In this document: positions 21,850 to 34,900 of the stretch, piece after piece
Position numbering within the stretch: the stretch's first letter is position 1
Layout of the letters: every line of letters begins with the position of its first letter
Source of the DNA: Macrocystis pyrifera
Lineage: Eukaryota > Sar > Phaeophyceae > Laminariales > Laminariaceae
Assembly (NCBI GenBank): GCA_031763025.1
Contig: JASSKH010000026.1
Span: 9,412,408-9,476,407, forward strand
Reading direction: 5' to 3'
DNA length: 64,000 nt
Translations under genes and position numbers: made by a program
Notes under the pieces: generated by a model
Databases searched by the model: none
The model's input: the letters and a program-made list of their open reading frames with translations, nothing else
Told to the model about the DNA's origin: nothing

Positions 21850-23620
21850 TCCGTGAGGGAAACGGTATTAGTCCGTTGGGCTGTATTGGTATTAAAATAA
21901 AAGGTTAACCGATCGCCTACCCAATCTACAGTAAGCCTTCTAACACTTTCCCCCCCCGGAACAGACCGGATATACCGGTCGACGTGCCACCAACACACGC
22001 GGTTCCAATTTTTGGGATCCATGAGATGGAAAAGCACATACGTCCGTTGTATAGGAACGCATACTTCGTACCTGGTACACCCGTACGCGAACCTTGTATG
22101 ATATGGCACATAGCTCTTTGCAGATACCAGACATACCTGTAGACGCATATTATATAGTTGTATGTAGTCTCGTAGGAATATATATGTAGGCGAATCTTAT
22201 ATGGCTATACATCTGACATAGATCTTAGGGAATATTCAGTGGAGCAGTTCAGACATCCCCTTTTCCCACAGAACGTTATGTTTAAAGTCTGGGAACCTTC
22301 TGCATGACAACGTCCCGGTAGAGAACATTCATTTTGTTATAGTTGGGAATCTTCTATAGGACAACGTCCCGATAGACTGTATCTGCACACAGGTTAGTTT
22401 TGGTCAACGTCTGGGCTGAGCTGTGTCCCCAACGATGCCTTCCTTGCTCACTCGAGTTCTCTCCCTTTTTCTCAACTCACTTGAGGAGCATTAATAAGAA
22501 GTTTATGAACTACAAGCAGCGTGCTCTACCCAGCACCGACATTTCTGTGCCCCTTACCAGCTTACATCTCTGCACACCTGTTCACATCCAGGAGTAGTAA
22601 CCTACTCAGTATTTTTTCAGACTCTTCACATGAGGAAATCCACTTTTCTTCAAAAAGCGATTTCATGGTGGACGCGAGATTCGAACTCACGACCACAACG
22701 ACCCATGTCCTGCCGATGATGCCATATGTTAAGGTCTTAGTCCGTTGGGCTATTGGTAAAAGGTTAATCGATCGCCTACTCCCCAGTCTAAGCCTTATAA
22801 AACTCCCCCCCCCCCTTCGGAACCGCGGGGTCCTTGGTCTTCGTAATGGGCCGTACGTGGCTAGTCCGCAGTTAGTTCTTCACAATCTCTGGGGACCCAG
22901 GAAGAGTGTTTATCAGACTTTTGACAAGATGAGAAAATTCACTTGCGTTTTCATGGTAGATGTGAGATTCGAACTCACGACCAACGATCGATGCCCTGCA
23001 GTCGACGCCATTTGTTACTTCTGGTTGTGTTTGTTCGGTCGTGATGATTTGTTCTCGCGGCGGTGTCTGATCATGCGTTCTTGCCAACGGCGGAACGCCT
23101 CGCCGTCGTCGTCTATCCGGTCCCTTCCAGGGGGGGAGAGTGTTATAAGACTTGGATTGGGTAGGCGATCGGTTAACCTTTTACCTTTAGCCCAACAGAC
23201 TAAGACCTTAACATATGGCATCATCGGCAGGACATGAGGTCATTCGTCGTGAGTTCGAATCAAACGTCCACCATGAAATCGCTTTTTATTTAAGAAAAAA
23301 ACGAACTTCCTCACACCAAGAATCTGAAAAAGTGCTTCTGGATCCCCAAACATTGGAACCGCGTGTTGGCGGCACGTCGACCCGTACAGTATTACTATTA
23401 TGCTTGCCATCCGACAATGTGTATTAATAGTGTTGTTCCAAAAAGGACTGAAGAACAGAAAGTGAAGAACTCTCCAGATCAAAAGCGCGGCAGTATCATA
23501 CGACAAATCATATATCCGATCCGTTCCAGGGGGGGAAAGTGTTATAAGGCTTAGATTGGGTAGGCGATTTGTTAACCTTTTACCAATAGCCCAACAGACG
23601 ATTAGACCTTTTCATACTAT
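21850..23620. mobile_element. Cluster of tRNA-related SINE-like units
   Basis: At least four related units: 21850-21965 (-, partial), 22660-22810 (-), 23135-23290 (+) and 23520-23615 (+, partial). A divergent fourth B box lies at 22960-23030 (-). In sense orientation the best copies have an A-box-like TAGCCCAACGG, about 55 bp of spacer, then GTGAGTTCGAATCTCGC, a perfect B box inside a 5-bp T-arm stem, then GTCCACC. The 5' flank shares GATTGGGTAGGCGATCGGTTA. The acceptor stem does not pair, so these look like SINEs rather than tRNA genes. Confidence 0.65.
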
Positions 23621-25930
23621 TAATAACGAGCTGTGGTATGGTCATCCCGTATCACTTGCAATCAAATAACACCAGGAACATATCCATGGTGGTGTTGTAC
23701 GTACACTCGAAAAGAATACTAGTTAAAACACGAAGAGGGAACAAAAAGAAGAAAGAAAAAATAAATAAAAGTAAATAAAGGAAAAAACAAAAGGAAGGAA
23801 AACGAAGCGAACATGCGCTCAGGGCGCAGGCCGAGTCCCGCAGGGCCCGAGGACAAGGTTGCTGTTTGCTGGTACGATCAGTCCTATGACATAGCCAGCT
23901 GAGGGATCAACATAAGGACGTCACAACAAGACCAGACGGAAAGCAAAAGAAGGCAAAAGAAGAGGGTAGAGACAAAAAGCTAACAACAAACAAAAAACGA
24001 GCAGTCCTATGTCCAGGACGACGCAAACGACACGAAGAGGACAGAGACAGACGGACCAAGGAGAGGACTAAAAATAATCGAAAAAAAAGGAAAAACAGCA
24101 AAGGGTTCCACAAACGTAACAATACAGTGACGCAGCCGACGCAGAAAAGCAGGGTACCGGGGGGGGGGTGAATGAACCTCCCCGTGTTCTGGAGAAACTT
24201 GGCTCGGAAATTCGGAAATTTGTCCCAGGGGGTGTGTTGTCTTGCGTGTTATCCGGTATGATACAGCAGAAGTGCGATGAGAATCGACGAGAGTAGCGTC
24301 ACAAAAGGCCGTCTGGGCATCAATATGGATTCCTAGACGGCCGCTGTATTCCCGAACAGAGTGTGGTACATGTTTCGCAAGAGCACAGGCTGAGGAGGAG
24401 GAGGAGAAGTGATGAAAATCGACATGGATAGTGAGACGTACTTGGTAACTGGTATACCGTACGAGAGTACTAGCTGCCGCAAGTCGCAACCGATGCGAGG
24501 TGAAAATGTAAGGATCCCGCCAGTTCTTGCAGTGATGGCGTGAGTCATGCTTGATGGGTGTGCGTGCACAGAAGCGGCTCGAAGAAAAGGAAACAGCGGC
24601 AGGACAAAACGAGCTTCAAATGTAGTATTGCGTTTCAGCGCAGAGAGGAATTTACTTCAAATTTTGCTATAAAAAGTACGCATGGGGTGTTTCTCGACAG
24701 TTGACGGTATCTGTATTGGTTCGGAGTGATAGACTACAGCTGTAGTACCGTGGTACTAGAGGATATTCGATTCATGTCGGAATGGAGCATGTACAATACA
24801 CGATGCACAATTGTCGGAGGAGAACTAACACCAAAAAAAAGGAGAAAAAAAAGTATACCAGTACCAGGCACTGCAGGGGGGATCCGCCATATGGCGGTGG
24901 GGAGGTATGTAAAACCAGGAATTCGTGACAGAAATCCCACCCAACTGGTTTGTTTTGCACAAACTGACATGGGAGGGACAATAGTATGGTGTCGAAATCT
25001 ATTTTGTCGTCTACCTCTGGCAGGCCTGGAGTGTACGTCGCATTGTATCGGCGACTATTTAAACGCCAACGCTTTTTACCACCAAAACCACCACCATCAC
25101 AACCCCTGCCACCACCCCCACCACCACCGTCACCCCATACATCAGCGAAGGGTACGGCATATGGTGCCGTCAACAGGAAGATGCCGTATTGCTATAGGGT
25201 ATACCTGGTATACCGCCTGGTATGCCGCACTACTCTCTCTCCACTCTGTACGGGTACAGCAGGCCAGGCGGGCGGGCGCGGCTGCCTGCGCCCGTGGTTA
25301 TCATCCCTAGCGGTACTAGCGTTATCCTATGTGTAAAAAAAGCTATAATGTCGATCGTTCCATTCAATGTCAAGGCCATCTTACACTCGACAGCCCCGCG
25401 AACCAAAGCATTTGTACTAATTTACCTGGCATAATTGTAAGTGCCGATAATCATTACTGGGTACTGGTACATAGCGAGTAGTAACAAGTAGTGCTAGATT
25501 GTCTCCATGCCATGTACCATCTCCCTACCGCCGGCAAGAGAGACCCGACGGACATACCGAAACCAAACGAAAATTCTACAGCTAGCTATTAATATTATAC
25601 ATACACAGTACCATTATCATTGCAGGTACGTACGTAGCCGTATAACATAATATCGCATCATTCGGATATACCACACAATATAGCATACGATACGGTATTA
25701 TCGCACACCGTGAGATATTACAGCATATCATGTGGGTATGGTATCATACCATTATCATTAAATATAATATTGTTTACTACTCGTAGTAAAAAAGAGAGTG
25801 TAACAGTAGCGAAACAAAGGTGACTGGCCGACGGTAGTTGCCAGCCACGAACATACTACGCAACAAACCCCGGGCACCACTGCTTTAGACTGGATCTAAG
25901 CTGCAGGCCACAAGAACCACGATATGAAGC

Positions 25931-25978
25931 TCATGCTCGCTCCAGGCCGATCATCAGCTGCTTCATCGACTCCAGCGA
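25931..25978 (-). CDS. NELFCD: NELFCD exon 15 candidate (terminal)
   Basis: 16 codons, SLESMKQLMIGLERA then TGA (25931-25933), CTCCAG acceptor, phase 0 as exon 14 requires. It extends past the human C-terminus, so homology cannot confirm it. A diverged copy lies about 260 bp upstream in the gene. Confidence 0.55.
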   Translation of the reverse strand, partial: SLESMKQLMIGLERA

Positions 25979-28900
25979 CTGGAGGGTGGCACGCGCGTGT
26001 TATAGAGACGGCAAAGGTGAACGACAAAGCAACAGAACAAGCAAGATAAGGTGAAGATCAAACAAGAACATATGGTGCCGGCACGCGAGAACGCGGCACT
26101 TACCCATGAACGCGATCGATACTACAGCTTCCAAACAAACGGCATGCAAAAATACAGAACGAACATGCGAGATACACAATACAAGATACAAAATACGAAA
26201 CGCCAGGGGTCATCAGCTGCTTGATCGACTCCAGCAACTCTAGGGGCGCACGCACGTGTCAATGGTGCACTCGACGGCAAGTTATCCGAATAAATGGAAC
26301 GACAAGTTGTAGAACTAGCAAACAATAGCAACAACAACACAACCAGCAACAACAACAAAATAATCACACCGACACCGACACCGACACCGACACCAACAGC
26401 ATCAACAGCAACGCCAACACTAACACCAACATCACCAACACCACCACCAGCCCCGCCAACTACGATACCACACCAACAACCACCAAGACCGCCACCTCTC
26501 CCATCAGTACCGCCAACACCAATACAATACCACCTCCCCACCCCCCCACCCCAAACCCACCCGTCCAGGCATCGTAGAGATACGGGCGTCTATATTCATA
26601 CGACTACGACCATGCATGATATCGAGTACGCCCCCCCGACACACACCCACACACCCACCTCTCCCCCCCGGACACCTCACGGCGCTTCGCGCTTGGTGCA
26701 AGCAATGTCTGCCTGGTCGGTGAAAACCCGACATGCTCCGTCCCGGCATTGTAGGGATGCGAGGGTCTATGGTCATACGACCACGGCCATGCATGAGATC
26801 GAGTACATCTCTTCAATCGAGTACAACCCCCCCTACCACCACCAACACACCTAAACGCCGCAAACCCTTAAACGCATCGCCGAACCCCCGTCACACATCT
26901 GCCAGCGCTCGCCCTGCTTTCACACCACAGCGCTGACTCACCTCTACCGTAAGGTCCTTGCTTTGGAACTTGAGACAGTAACGGGCGTAGCTGTTCAACC
27001 GCTCTCGGTCTTTCGGCGACAGCTGCTTGCCCTGCAGGGCCTGTCCCACCCGAGGCACCCCCATGAGGTCCGCCATAGCGTTAAGGAACGCCGGGGAGTA
27101 AGTCTTGGCCTCTCCCTGCCGGAGCAAGCCAACCAATCACACGTATGAGAGTAAGCCAGCCAGCCAATCCGATGCAACAGAGCCAGCAAAATCTAATGCA
27201 AGAGAGCCATGACAATCAGATGTTGACTCCACGGTTTCTTTCCACTACCTTTATAGGATTCAATAGAACAACCACTTCAGTTGGGTACTAAAAAACAATA
27301 TTAGACACAATATGAACACATCCATTCTAGGGCAGCGGCCAAAATCAGGTATACCTGATCGCTTGGAAGCCAAAAACAGGTACAGTTTGGGTACAAGTGA
27401 AAGATGCGTAGCAGTAGCAGCGACGCTAACGCATCAAACTTGAGCAATACGTTTCGTGCTAGAGTAATTGGCCGTCAAAGCCATCGATTTCGGCCCCGAC
27501 AACCACGCATTACCGTACGCGCGTAAACAACGATCGGAGTGGCGGCTGGGGTTACAGGGTCAAGGCTGTAGAGTTTCGGTTGGAAAACGCCAAAAAGAAA
27601 ATTCGACCAGAAACAAACGTGACAACAACCAACCGTATTTTTCGAACCCAAAACAACCACCTCCCGCGCCGTACGTATCTCTCGCCGTGTCACTTCCTTC
27701 TTTCATCACACTGTTGTTTTCGTATTTTCTGTACGATCTGTAATCATCTACGATTTGATACAAAAGTAAAAAGGCTCCTATTAATATCCCCTCACCCCTC
27801 TCGTGATGGCGACGCCGACGATCTTGATGATGAAAAATGCGACCAGAGGCTGGTCGAGGCCCGGCCCCGCCGCCAGTTTCCGTAGATAATCCAGAACTGG
27901 CAGCACGTAGCCTGTCGCACGTCCAGGAAGCAAAGCGGCAGCGGGGGAAGAGCGAAGGGGAGGAAGGGCGCGGGGCTGTATATAGACCTTCGTCCCTGCT
28001 TTGACAAAATCGTTGAAATTTACACCAAACTCCCACACGTTTCTGCGAGTTCACCTCAATAACATATTAATACGTACCAAATATATATACCAGGTATGTA
28101 CTTCGTGCAACGCATACCAGGCACCAGGTATGCGAGGACACAAACAAACAAACAAAAAAGCTAAGTCGGTACGCATAATGGTGTGGCGACAAACAAAACA
28201 CAAGAGCTTATCGGGTCAACAAAGCCTACCAGCATCACGCGCGACAGGCGGCTGGGCTCCTAGCACAAAGAAAGACGGAAATAACCAACCACCGATATTT
28301 CCTACCAGGTACCAGGTACAGCGTTTGCGTTTTCACACTACAGTAATTTCCCAAGCGGTCCTTACTTTTCCGAACAGAGTGTTACATATAGTCCCTGGCA
28401 TGAACCATTGTATTTACTATTAACACCAGATACGTACCATGTACCACTATATATGTCCGGAAATGTGCACCGTCCAAACATTGCCTAAATTTCCGGACAT
28501 AGTGGTAACTGGGTATCAATACAGCTCGGCGCCACCGCTCGTTCTACCGGAGGAGGACCGATATTCATTTCGTATCACTGCATCCGGAAATGTAAGAACC
28601 GTTTGGGTACCGTATCACACGTGTGATAACATAGCACACCCCCCCTCGGCCGAAATTCCAAGCTGGGTTTCTGGACAATCGGGAGGGTGCCAACGCCGAG
28701 CGATGCGTCGGTTGAAACATCTCGACTATCACATGGGTGATAAGATAACACACCGTATCACACGGGCGACACGGTAACACCGTATCACACGGGTGATAAG
28801 ATAACACTATCACACGGGTGATAAGATGAAGCTACCACACGGGTGATACGATAACACCATATCACACGGGTGATAAGATAGCACTATCTCACGGGTGATA

Positions 28901-31900
28901 ACATAAAACTACCACACGGATGATACAAAAATATCATCACACGGGTGATAAGATAACACTATCACATGGGTGATAAGATGACACTACCACACGGGCGATA
29001 AGATAACACACCCCCTCGGCCGAATTTCCAAGCTCGTTTCCTCGACAACAGCGAGGGTGCAAACGCCGACCGATAAAAGCGTCTACGTATGGAAACAAAA
29101 TCGACGAGAAGTTTCAAAGCCACCATTTTCGTTGGACGTGACCCCCTGGTAGAGGGAAAAAAAAAAAACGGCTCGGCAAGACATATCAGGCGAGATGTTT
29201 TATGTTGCGTGTTATATACGATACGACAGCAATATTACTATCAAAACGGTTATGAATATTCCAACTTTATTCCCGGACATGTTGGTATCGTGCAGGAGGA
29301 GACTTGCTTACCCTTGACCATGAGATCAGCCATGCGCAGGAGGACTTGCTGCTTCAGCTTCGTCTTGGAGGCTGCGGGAGTGTCCGCGGCCGTGCGCGCG
29401 CTAAGCATGACCTTCAAAATCTGGACCATATCGTGCGCATGGAGGAAGAGGTGCAATGGGCCAACGGCGTGGACAATGCGGCTTGGGCATGCTTTGGGCA
29501 TTGTTTGGCCTTGGATTGAATGAAGGGCCCATCGCTCGTGTTATGGTACTGCTTGCTGTCATGCCATGCACCACTATCCGAACACGCGCCTGGCACTGAT
29601 GAAGGGCATTTTCCTCGTACGGCTCACGACAGCAAATACCGTATAACACGGGCGATATGATCTGACACACGCTGGGATGAATTTCCGGGTCGGAACACAA
29701 GGGGGTTGTTACACGCAACGCCAATGGCAATGGTGGCTTTGGAAATAACCCTTCGAGATATTTCCACAGACGTATATATGTATGTAGGCGTTTACACTTT
29801 CCCAGCGTCGAGGAAATTACCCTGGAAAATCGTCCGAGGGGGTGTGTTATCTTATCACCCTAGTGTGATACGGTAAGAGCGTGGGGATGTCGCCAGGCGC
29901 TGAGACTACTGAAAGGGGTGGTCGAAAAATCGGGGCGCTAAGCCCAAAGAATAAGCCTTCCGGCGCCTCGTGGCTGAAGGCGACGTATGGAGACCGAAAC
30001 TTTCGTCGGCTTTGCCTACTAAAAAACACGCTCGCGCAAGGTACGAAACACGAAGTACACCAATAAATTACCAGCAACAGATGTCAGGCACACGGGCAAA
30101 GCCGGCTACGGCTTGCACGGCTGCTGAACAATGCCGGCTGCGTCGAATAAAACAAACACTCCCGTACGAGATAAGAAACCCTATTAGCCCCTTTAGGCCT
30201 TAAGGACTGCCCTTCCGTTGTGAGGACAAACCAGTTGGAACTAGAGTCAGGCTTAGGTACATATAGAGTCCAGTTACAAAAGGGTTAACAGTTACAACCA
30301 CAACAGCAACCTGCCAGGTACATCAACCAGCACAGCGGTAACACCAGTTGGCTCTGGCTCCAATCTCAATCGTACGAAAGCTAACGACTTCCTGCGGCAT
30401 TCAACAAGAACAACGCAAACATACAAAACACGAAAAAACTAAGACGCAAAACTACAAACGCCAAAACAAACGAACAAAAAAGGATCATAAAAGCAAAAAG
30501 CAAAAAAAGCGCATAGGAGTACTGGTACACAGCAAAACCCATAAAAAGCAGGCAGCAGTAAGTATCATATCGTACCTCGAAGGCATCTGGCCGTTGCGGG
30601 GGGTGCTCATCCGCCGTCTGCCCGCACAGCTTCAGGAACATCGGCGCGTACGACAAGAAGCTGGGCGTGGAACAGAAAGCCTCCTTGGAAACCTGGGCGT
30701 GGATCCACTTCAAGGCGCCGAGGCTAACCAGAGGGTGTTCCGCGTAGGGCCGGAGGCGCCCCTGAAGGGATGCGAGCTGCGACGGTCGCATGTCAAAGCA
30801 TTCCTCTCCCGCCTTGGCCGTGGAAGAGGGATAAGGAGGCGGAGGATAGTAGATGGGGGACGGGGGACGGGCAGGGGGGGGGGGTGTACTCGACAGGAGA
30901 CACGTACTCGATTTCATGCATGGCCGTAGTCGTATGACCACAGACCCTCGCATCCCTACAATGCCGGGACGGAGCATGTCGGGTTTTCACCGACCAGGCA
31001 GACATTGGTTGCACCAAGCGCGAAGCGCCGTGAGGTGTCCTGCGAGTCCCATGAAGGGTGAGCTGCATCCTACTAAGAACCGCCTGTGAGGCGAACTTGC
31101 ATATGGATGACAGCTTCGAATGGATTGATTTGTTTCCTGGCGGCCATGAGACAGCAATGGGTATACTATGTATCCGTCTCGTGGGTGCCCTACAATATAA
31201 ACGCTACGTGACACGATCATTCCCCTTGTATGGACGGGGGGGTACTCATTTGATGTATTGGCCATTTGATCATTGACCACGTATCCCTTTCGAGACGGAA
31301 CGCCGTTCCTACTCTGAAAGGATTCACCTCCAGCATTTGGGCGGGAGAGTCTCCAGCATTTGGGCGGGAGAGTATGTTAGTTGCAAGCTACCAGTAATAA
31401 TAAATCAAGGGTATTGAGCCATAAACTTACCATGCTACGCGAAAGCATTTGTTGTACAACGCAAACACTACTGTGATCGAAGGGAGGGGGGGGGAGCTAT
31501 CGTGTCGTTGTGGAGACAGGGTGAGGAGGGGGGGGTTAGTAGACGGGGGGGGGGGGGAGGAGATAACACGTCTCTTGAAAGCTATTATTCATAATAGTTG
31601 ACTCGTAGTGTTTTCCGGGTGGGTTGAGGTATTGACTACTAGCAGTACTAACTACGAGGGAAACGTGTTGCTGCTTTTCGCGCCCACCAAAATTTAGGGC
31701 ATGCGTCACTTTTGAGCTAGGTGAAGCCTAAATTTAGGGCATGCCTTATTACTTATTACCCTTTTGAGCTGGGTGAAGTCAAAATATATAGGGCATGCCT
31801 TGATTTTGAGCTGGGTGAAGCCGGGGATCCTACGCATAAAAAAAAGGCTGAAGCCGGAGACCCGCGCCTGTCCAACCGAAAGCATCCGGTAATTGTTTTC

Positions 31901-34900
31901 AACCATTTTACTACCGCACTGCTGTGCAGAAACCTAAGCCTTTGTTTTAATGCCAAGCGTTGGGCGTCCACAACGGGGCCGCAGCCCTAAACGGGTTGAG
32001 GGGTTAGCCCTCTTAGTACTGCATTGTACCGAAACACATTCGACATTGGGCTCTAACTCCAAGTGAGCTGTCCTCAAAATTGGAGTGCGGTCCTAAAGGT
32101 TTTGGGGCTATTGAAGCTGTTCACCAGCGCTCACACCTGACGACATGCCTTTATTGCTGATATCCACCAGCGCCGGTTCCTAGCGAGAGAGTTATTAAGG
32201 CATGCCCCACCGAAAACTGATACAGTGGTTGCTTCAGGTTGCTGTCGTGCCATACCGTATACTATAATTAAGACAACACACCCGTGCAATCCGAGCCGAG
32301 CTTTCTCCAAAACGTGCCTTAAGGGAGGCACGCAACACGAGAATGGCGGCCTTGGAAAAATCTCGACGACGTATTTTCATACACGCATGCATCGCTCGGC
32401 GTTTTGGACCTTCGCCATTGTCGAGAAAATCAACTGCGAACTTCGTCCGAGGGAGGGATGTTATCTTATCACCTATTAGGGGGGACCATAGTAAAAAGGA
32501 CCAAAATATTGATGGTAAAAAAAGGTAAATATATAGGTTTTACCGTGTATAATAGGTCCTATTTACTATGGTCCCCCGCAATAGCGTGTTATTATACAAG
32601 TACGGTACTACTTAAGTACTAAATAGTTGCAGGCTGATTTAGGTTTCGTGTCCACGACGTCGGTCAGCGGGGCATCGTCGCTCGATTCGATTGCTCTTTT
32701 TTCACACCAACGAATAATTGCTACAATAGTCGTTTTTCTCACGGCACTTATCTTGCCATGCCGTACCTTATCGCCGCCGCTGCCACACGAGAGCTGGGTC
32801 GACTCAACTATGCAAACCTCCGTTCGGTAGGAGTGCAGTTAGTTACAGCACAATACAATACATCACATTGCCTATTAATAGCACAGTGAAGTACAGCGTA
32901 ATACGATGCAGCACCTTACCCAGAACGGCAGAACAGTCGTAGCGCACAGCAGTAAGGTACAGCGCAGCACAGCACAGCACGCACAGCACAGCACCGCACG
33001 GCACATTACTCATAAAACAGTGCACCATTGCAGAAAGTCGTAAATACCTGCATGATGGCGTGCGAGGTCTCGGCTACCTCAACGAAGTCAACCGCCTCCT
33101 TACTATTACTGACGCTGTCGCCACCGCCACCGCCGCCGCCGCCCAGCGTGGGTACCTCAACACAGCTGGCGTAGGCAAGAATCGCGCAGCACCTGCACCA
33201 ACGCGAAGTAAACAAAGACGGAAGGATCAGGGCGGGTGGGTCGACATCTCTCAGGCGATCTCAGGTCAGGGCAGTTCACACTGCCGTCGCCTAGGGACCA
33301 CCGTTGTGTTCTACCGAATTATGTTGTCCCTTACGACACAGATGTGGAAGTGGGGTGAGCCTAGGCTGTATTTTCATTTGTTCGCCGAAAGATGAAAAAA
33401 ATAGCAACCGTGTGGCCGGGGGAAGACCCAAGCCTTAGCCTTGGCATTCGCCTTCGCCTTTGAGAGAAAAAAACAAGAGGCAAAGATCTGTCGCTAGGCC
33501 CTGCTACTATCACAGTTGTGACACGTACTGCTGCTGCTGTGGCACATACGGCAGCTGTGGAACATACCAGTACGACGGACTGCTGCTGTGTTACATACTG
33601 CCGCGGTGTTACATACTGTTGGTGTGTCGCAGACTGCTACTAATAGCTGTGTCGCATACTGCTGCTGTGGCACATGCTCTTGTTGCTGTGCCATACGCTC
33701 TTGCTGCTGTGGCACATACTACTGCTGGGCCAAACACTGCTGTTGTTGTGTCGCATACTACTGTTGTGTCACATACTGCTGCTGTATCACATACTGCTGC
33801 TGCTGTGGCACATACTGCTGCTGCTGTGGCACATACTGCTGCTGCTGTGTCACATATTGCTGCTGTGTCACATACTGTTGCTGTGTTACGTACTGATGCT
33901 GTATCACATACTGCTGTTGTGCCAGGTACTGCTGCTGTAGCACACACTGCTGTGACACAAAATGTCGCTGTTGCACATACTGCTGCTGTGGCACATACTG
34001 CTAGCTGTGTCACATACTGCTGCTGTGGCTGCTGTGTTACATTCTGCTAGCTGTATCCCATCCTTCTGCTGTCTCACCTACTGTTGCTGTGTTACATACT
34101 GCTGCTGTATCATACACTGCTGTTGTGTCGCCTTCTGCTAGCTGTGTCGCATACTGCTGTTGTGCCACATACTGCTACTGTGTCACATACTGCTTCTGTA
34201 TCACAGGTCACAGCTCCAGACAGCCCGCCCCTACAGTAGTGGTGTCGCAGCAGCTATGCACCATACTGCCGTGACATTGATTTTTGTCGAAGTTTCGTGT
34301 TTCACCTTATTGACAAACACCTGATACAAGGTAAAAGCTGAGACCTAAGAGCACGCGGCGTCCCACGGGGATCGGTCGGCCGCCACAAAAACCCATAATT
34401 CTCGAAAATGTTTTCTGTCGACCTCTGCGTGCCTTTCTCCCTCTTCGTGTATCTCCCTGTCTGCCTATCTGCCTGTCTGTCTGTCTGCCTGCTGGCCTGC
34501 CTGTTTGTCTGTCCATCTATCTGTCTGCGTGCCTGTCTGTCCTTCTACCTATGTACAGTACCTCCCTCTCTGTCCTCCCCCCCCTCGCTCTATCCATGCC
34601 CCCGCCCCGTCTATCTATCTCTCACCCCGCCCTGAGGTCCTCCGAGGCAGAGCGGTGCGCCGGGTGGAAGAGAGTCTCTAGTAAGATGTCCATCACCGTC
34701 GGGTGCCGCAGCAGTGATGCTGGCGGCCGCACCTCCCCCCGCTTCTAGACCCTTGGCCGACCGCCGCCGCCGCTCCTTGCACCGCGGCTCTCTTTCGCCG
34801 CAATCAAACAGGGGGGGGGGGTGTACTCAGTATCATGCATGGCCGTAGTCGTATGACCATAGACCCTCGCATCCCTACAATGCCGGGACGGAGTACGTCG

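Larger units (their letters stand above)
17864..25930. other. STAMBP-NELFCD intergenic region, repeats
   Basis: Eight kilobases between the STAMBP start and the putative last NELF-C/D exon. Contents: the GGTTT array; a tandem duplication of about 240 bp (18420-18900); a 42-bp duplication (19540-19620); a three-copy MITE array (19874-20192); a tandem ~65-bp repeat (22260-22390); SINE-like units (21850-23620); an A-rich purine stretch (23740-24090); and several TACCAGGTA motifs. No exon was recognised. A TATATAAAA motif near 18361 on + has no recognisable gene after it. Confidence 0.6.

Noticed and set aside
33460..34050. 196-aa His/Thr/Ala repeat frame on +, and Cys-rich and Gln-rich frames beside it
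   Set aside because: All are readings of the same 15/18-bp minisatellite; open in several frames on both strands, with no start context or homology.
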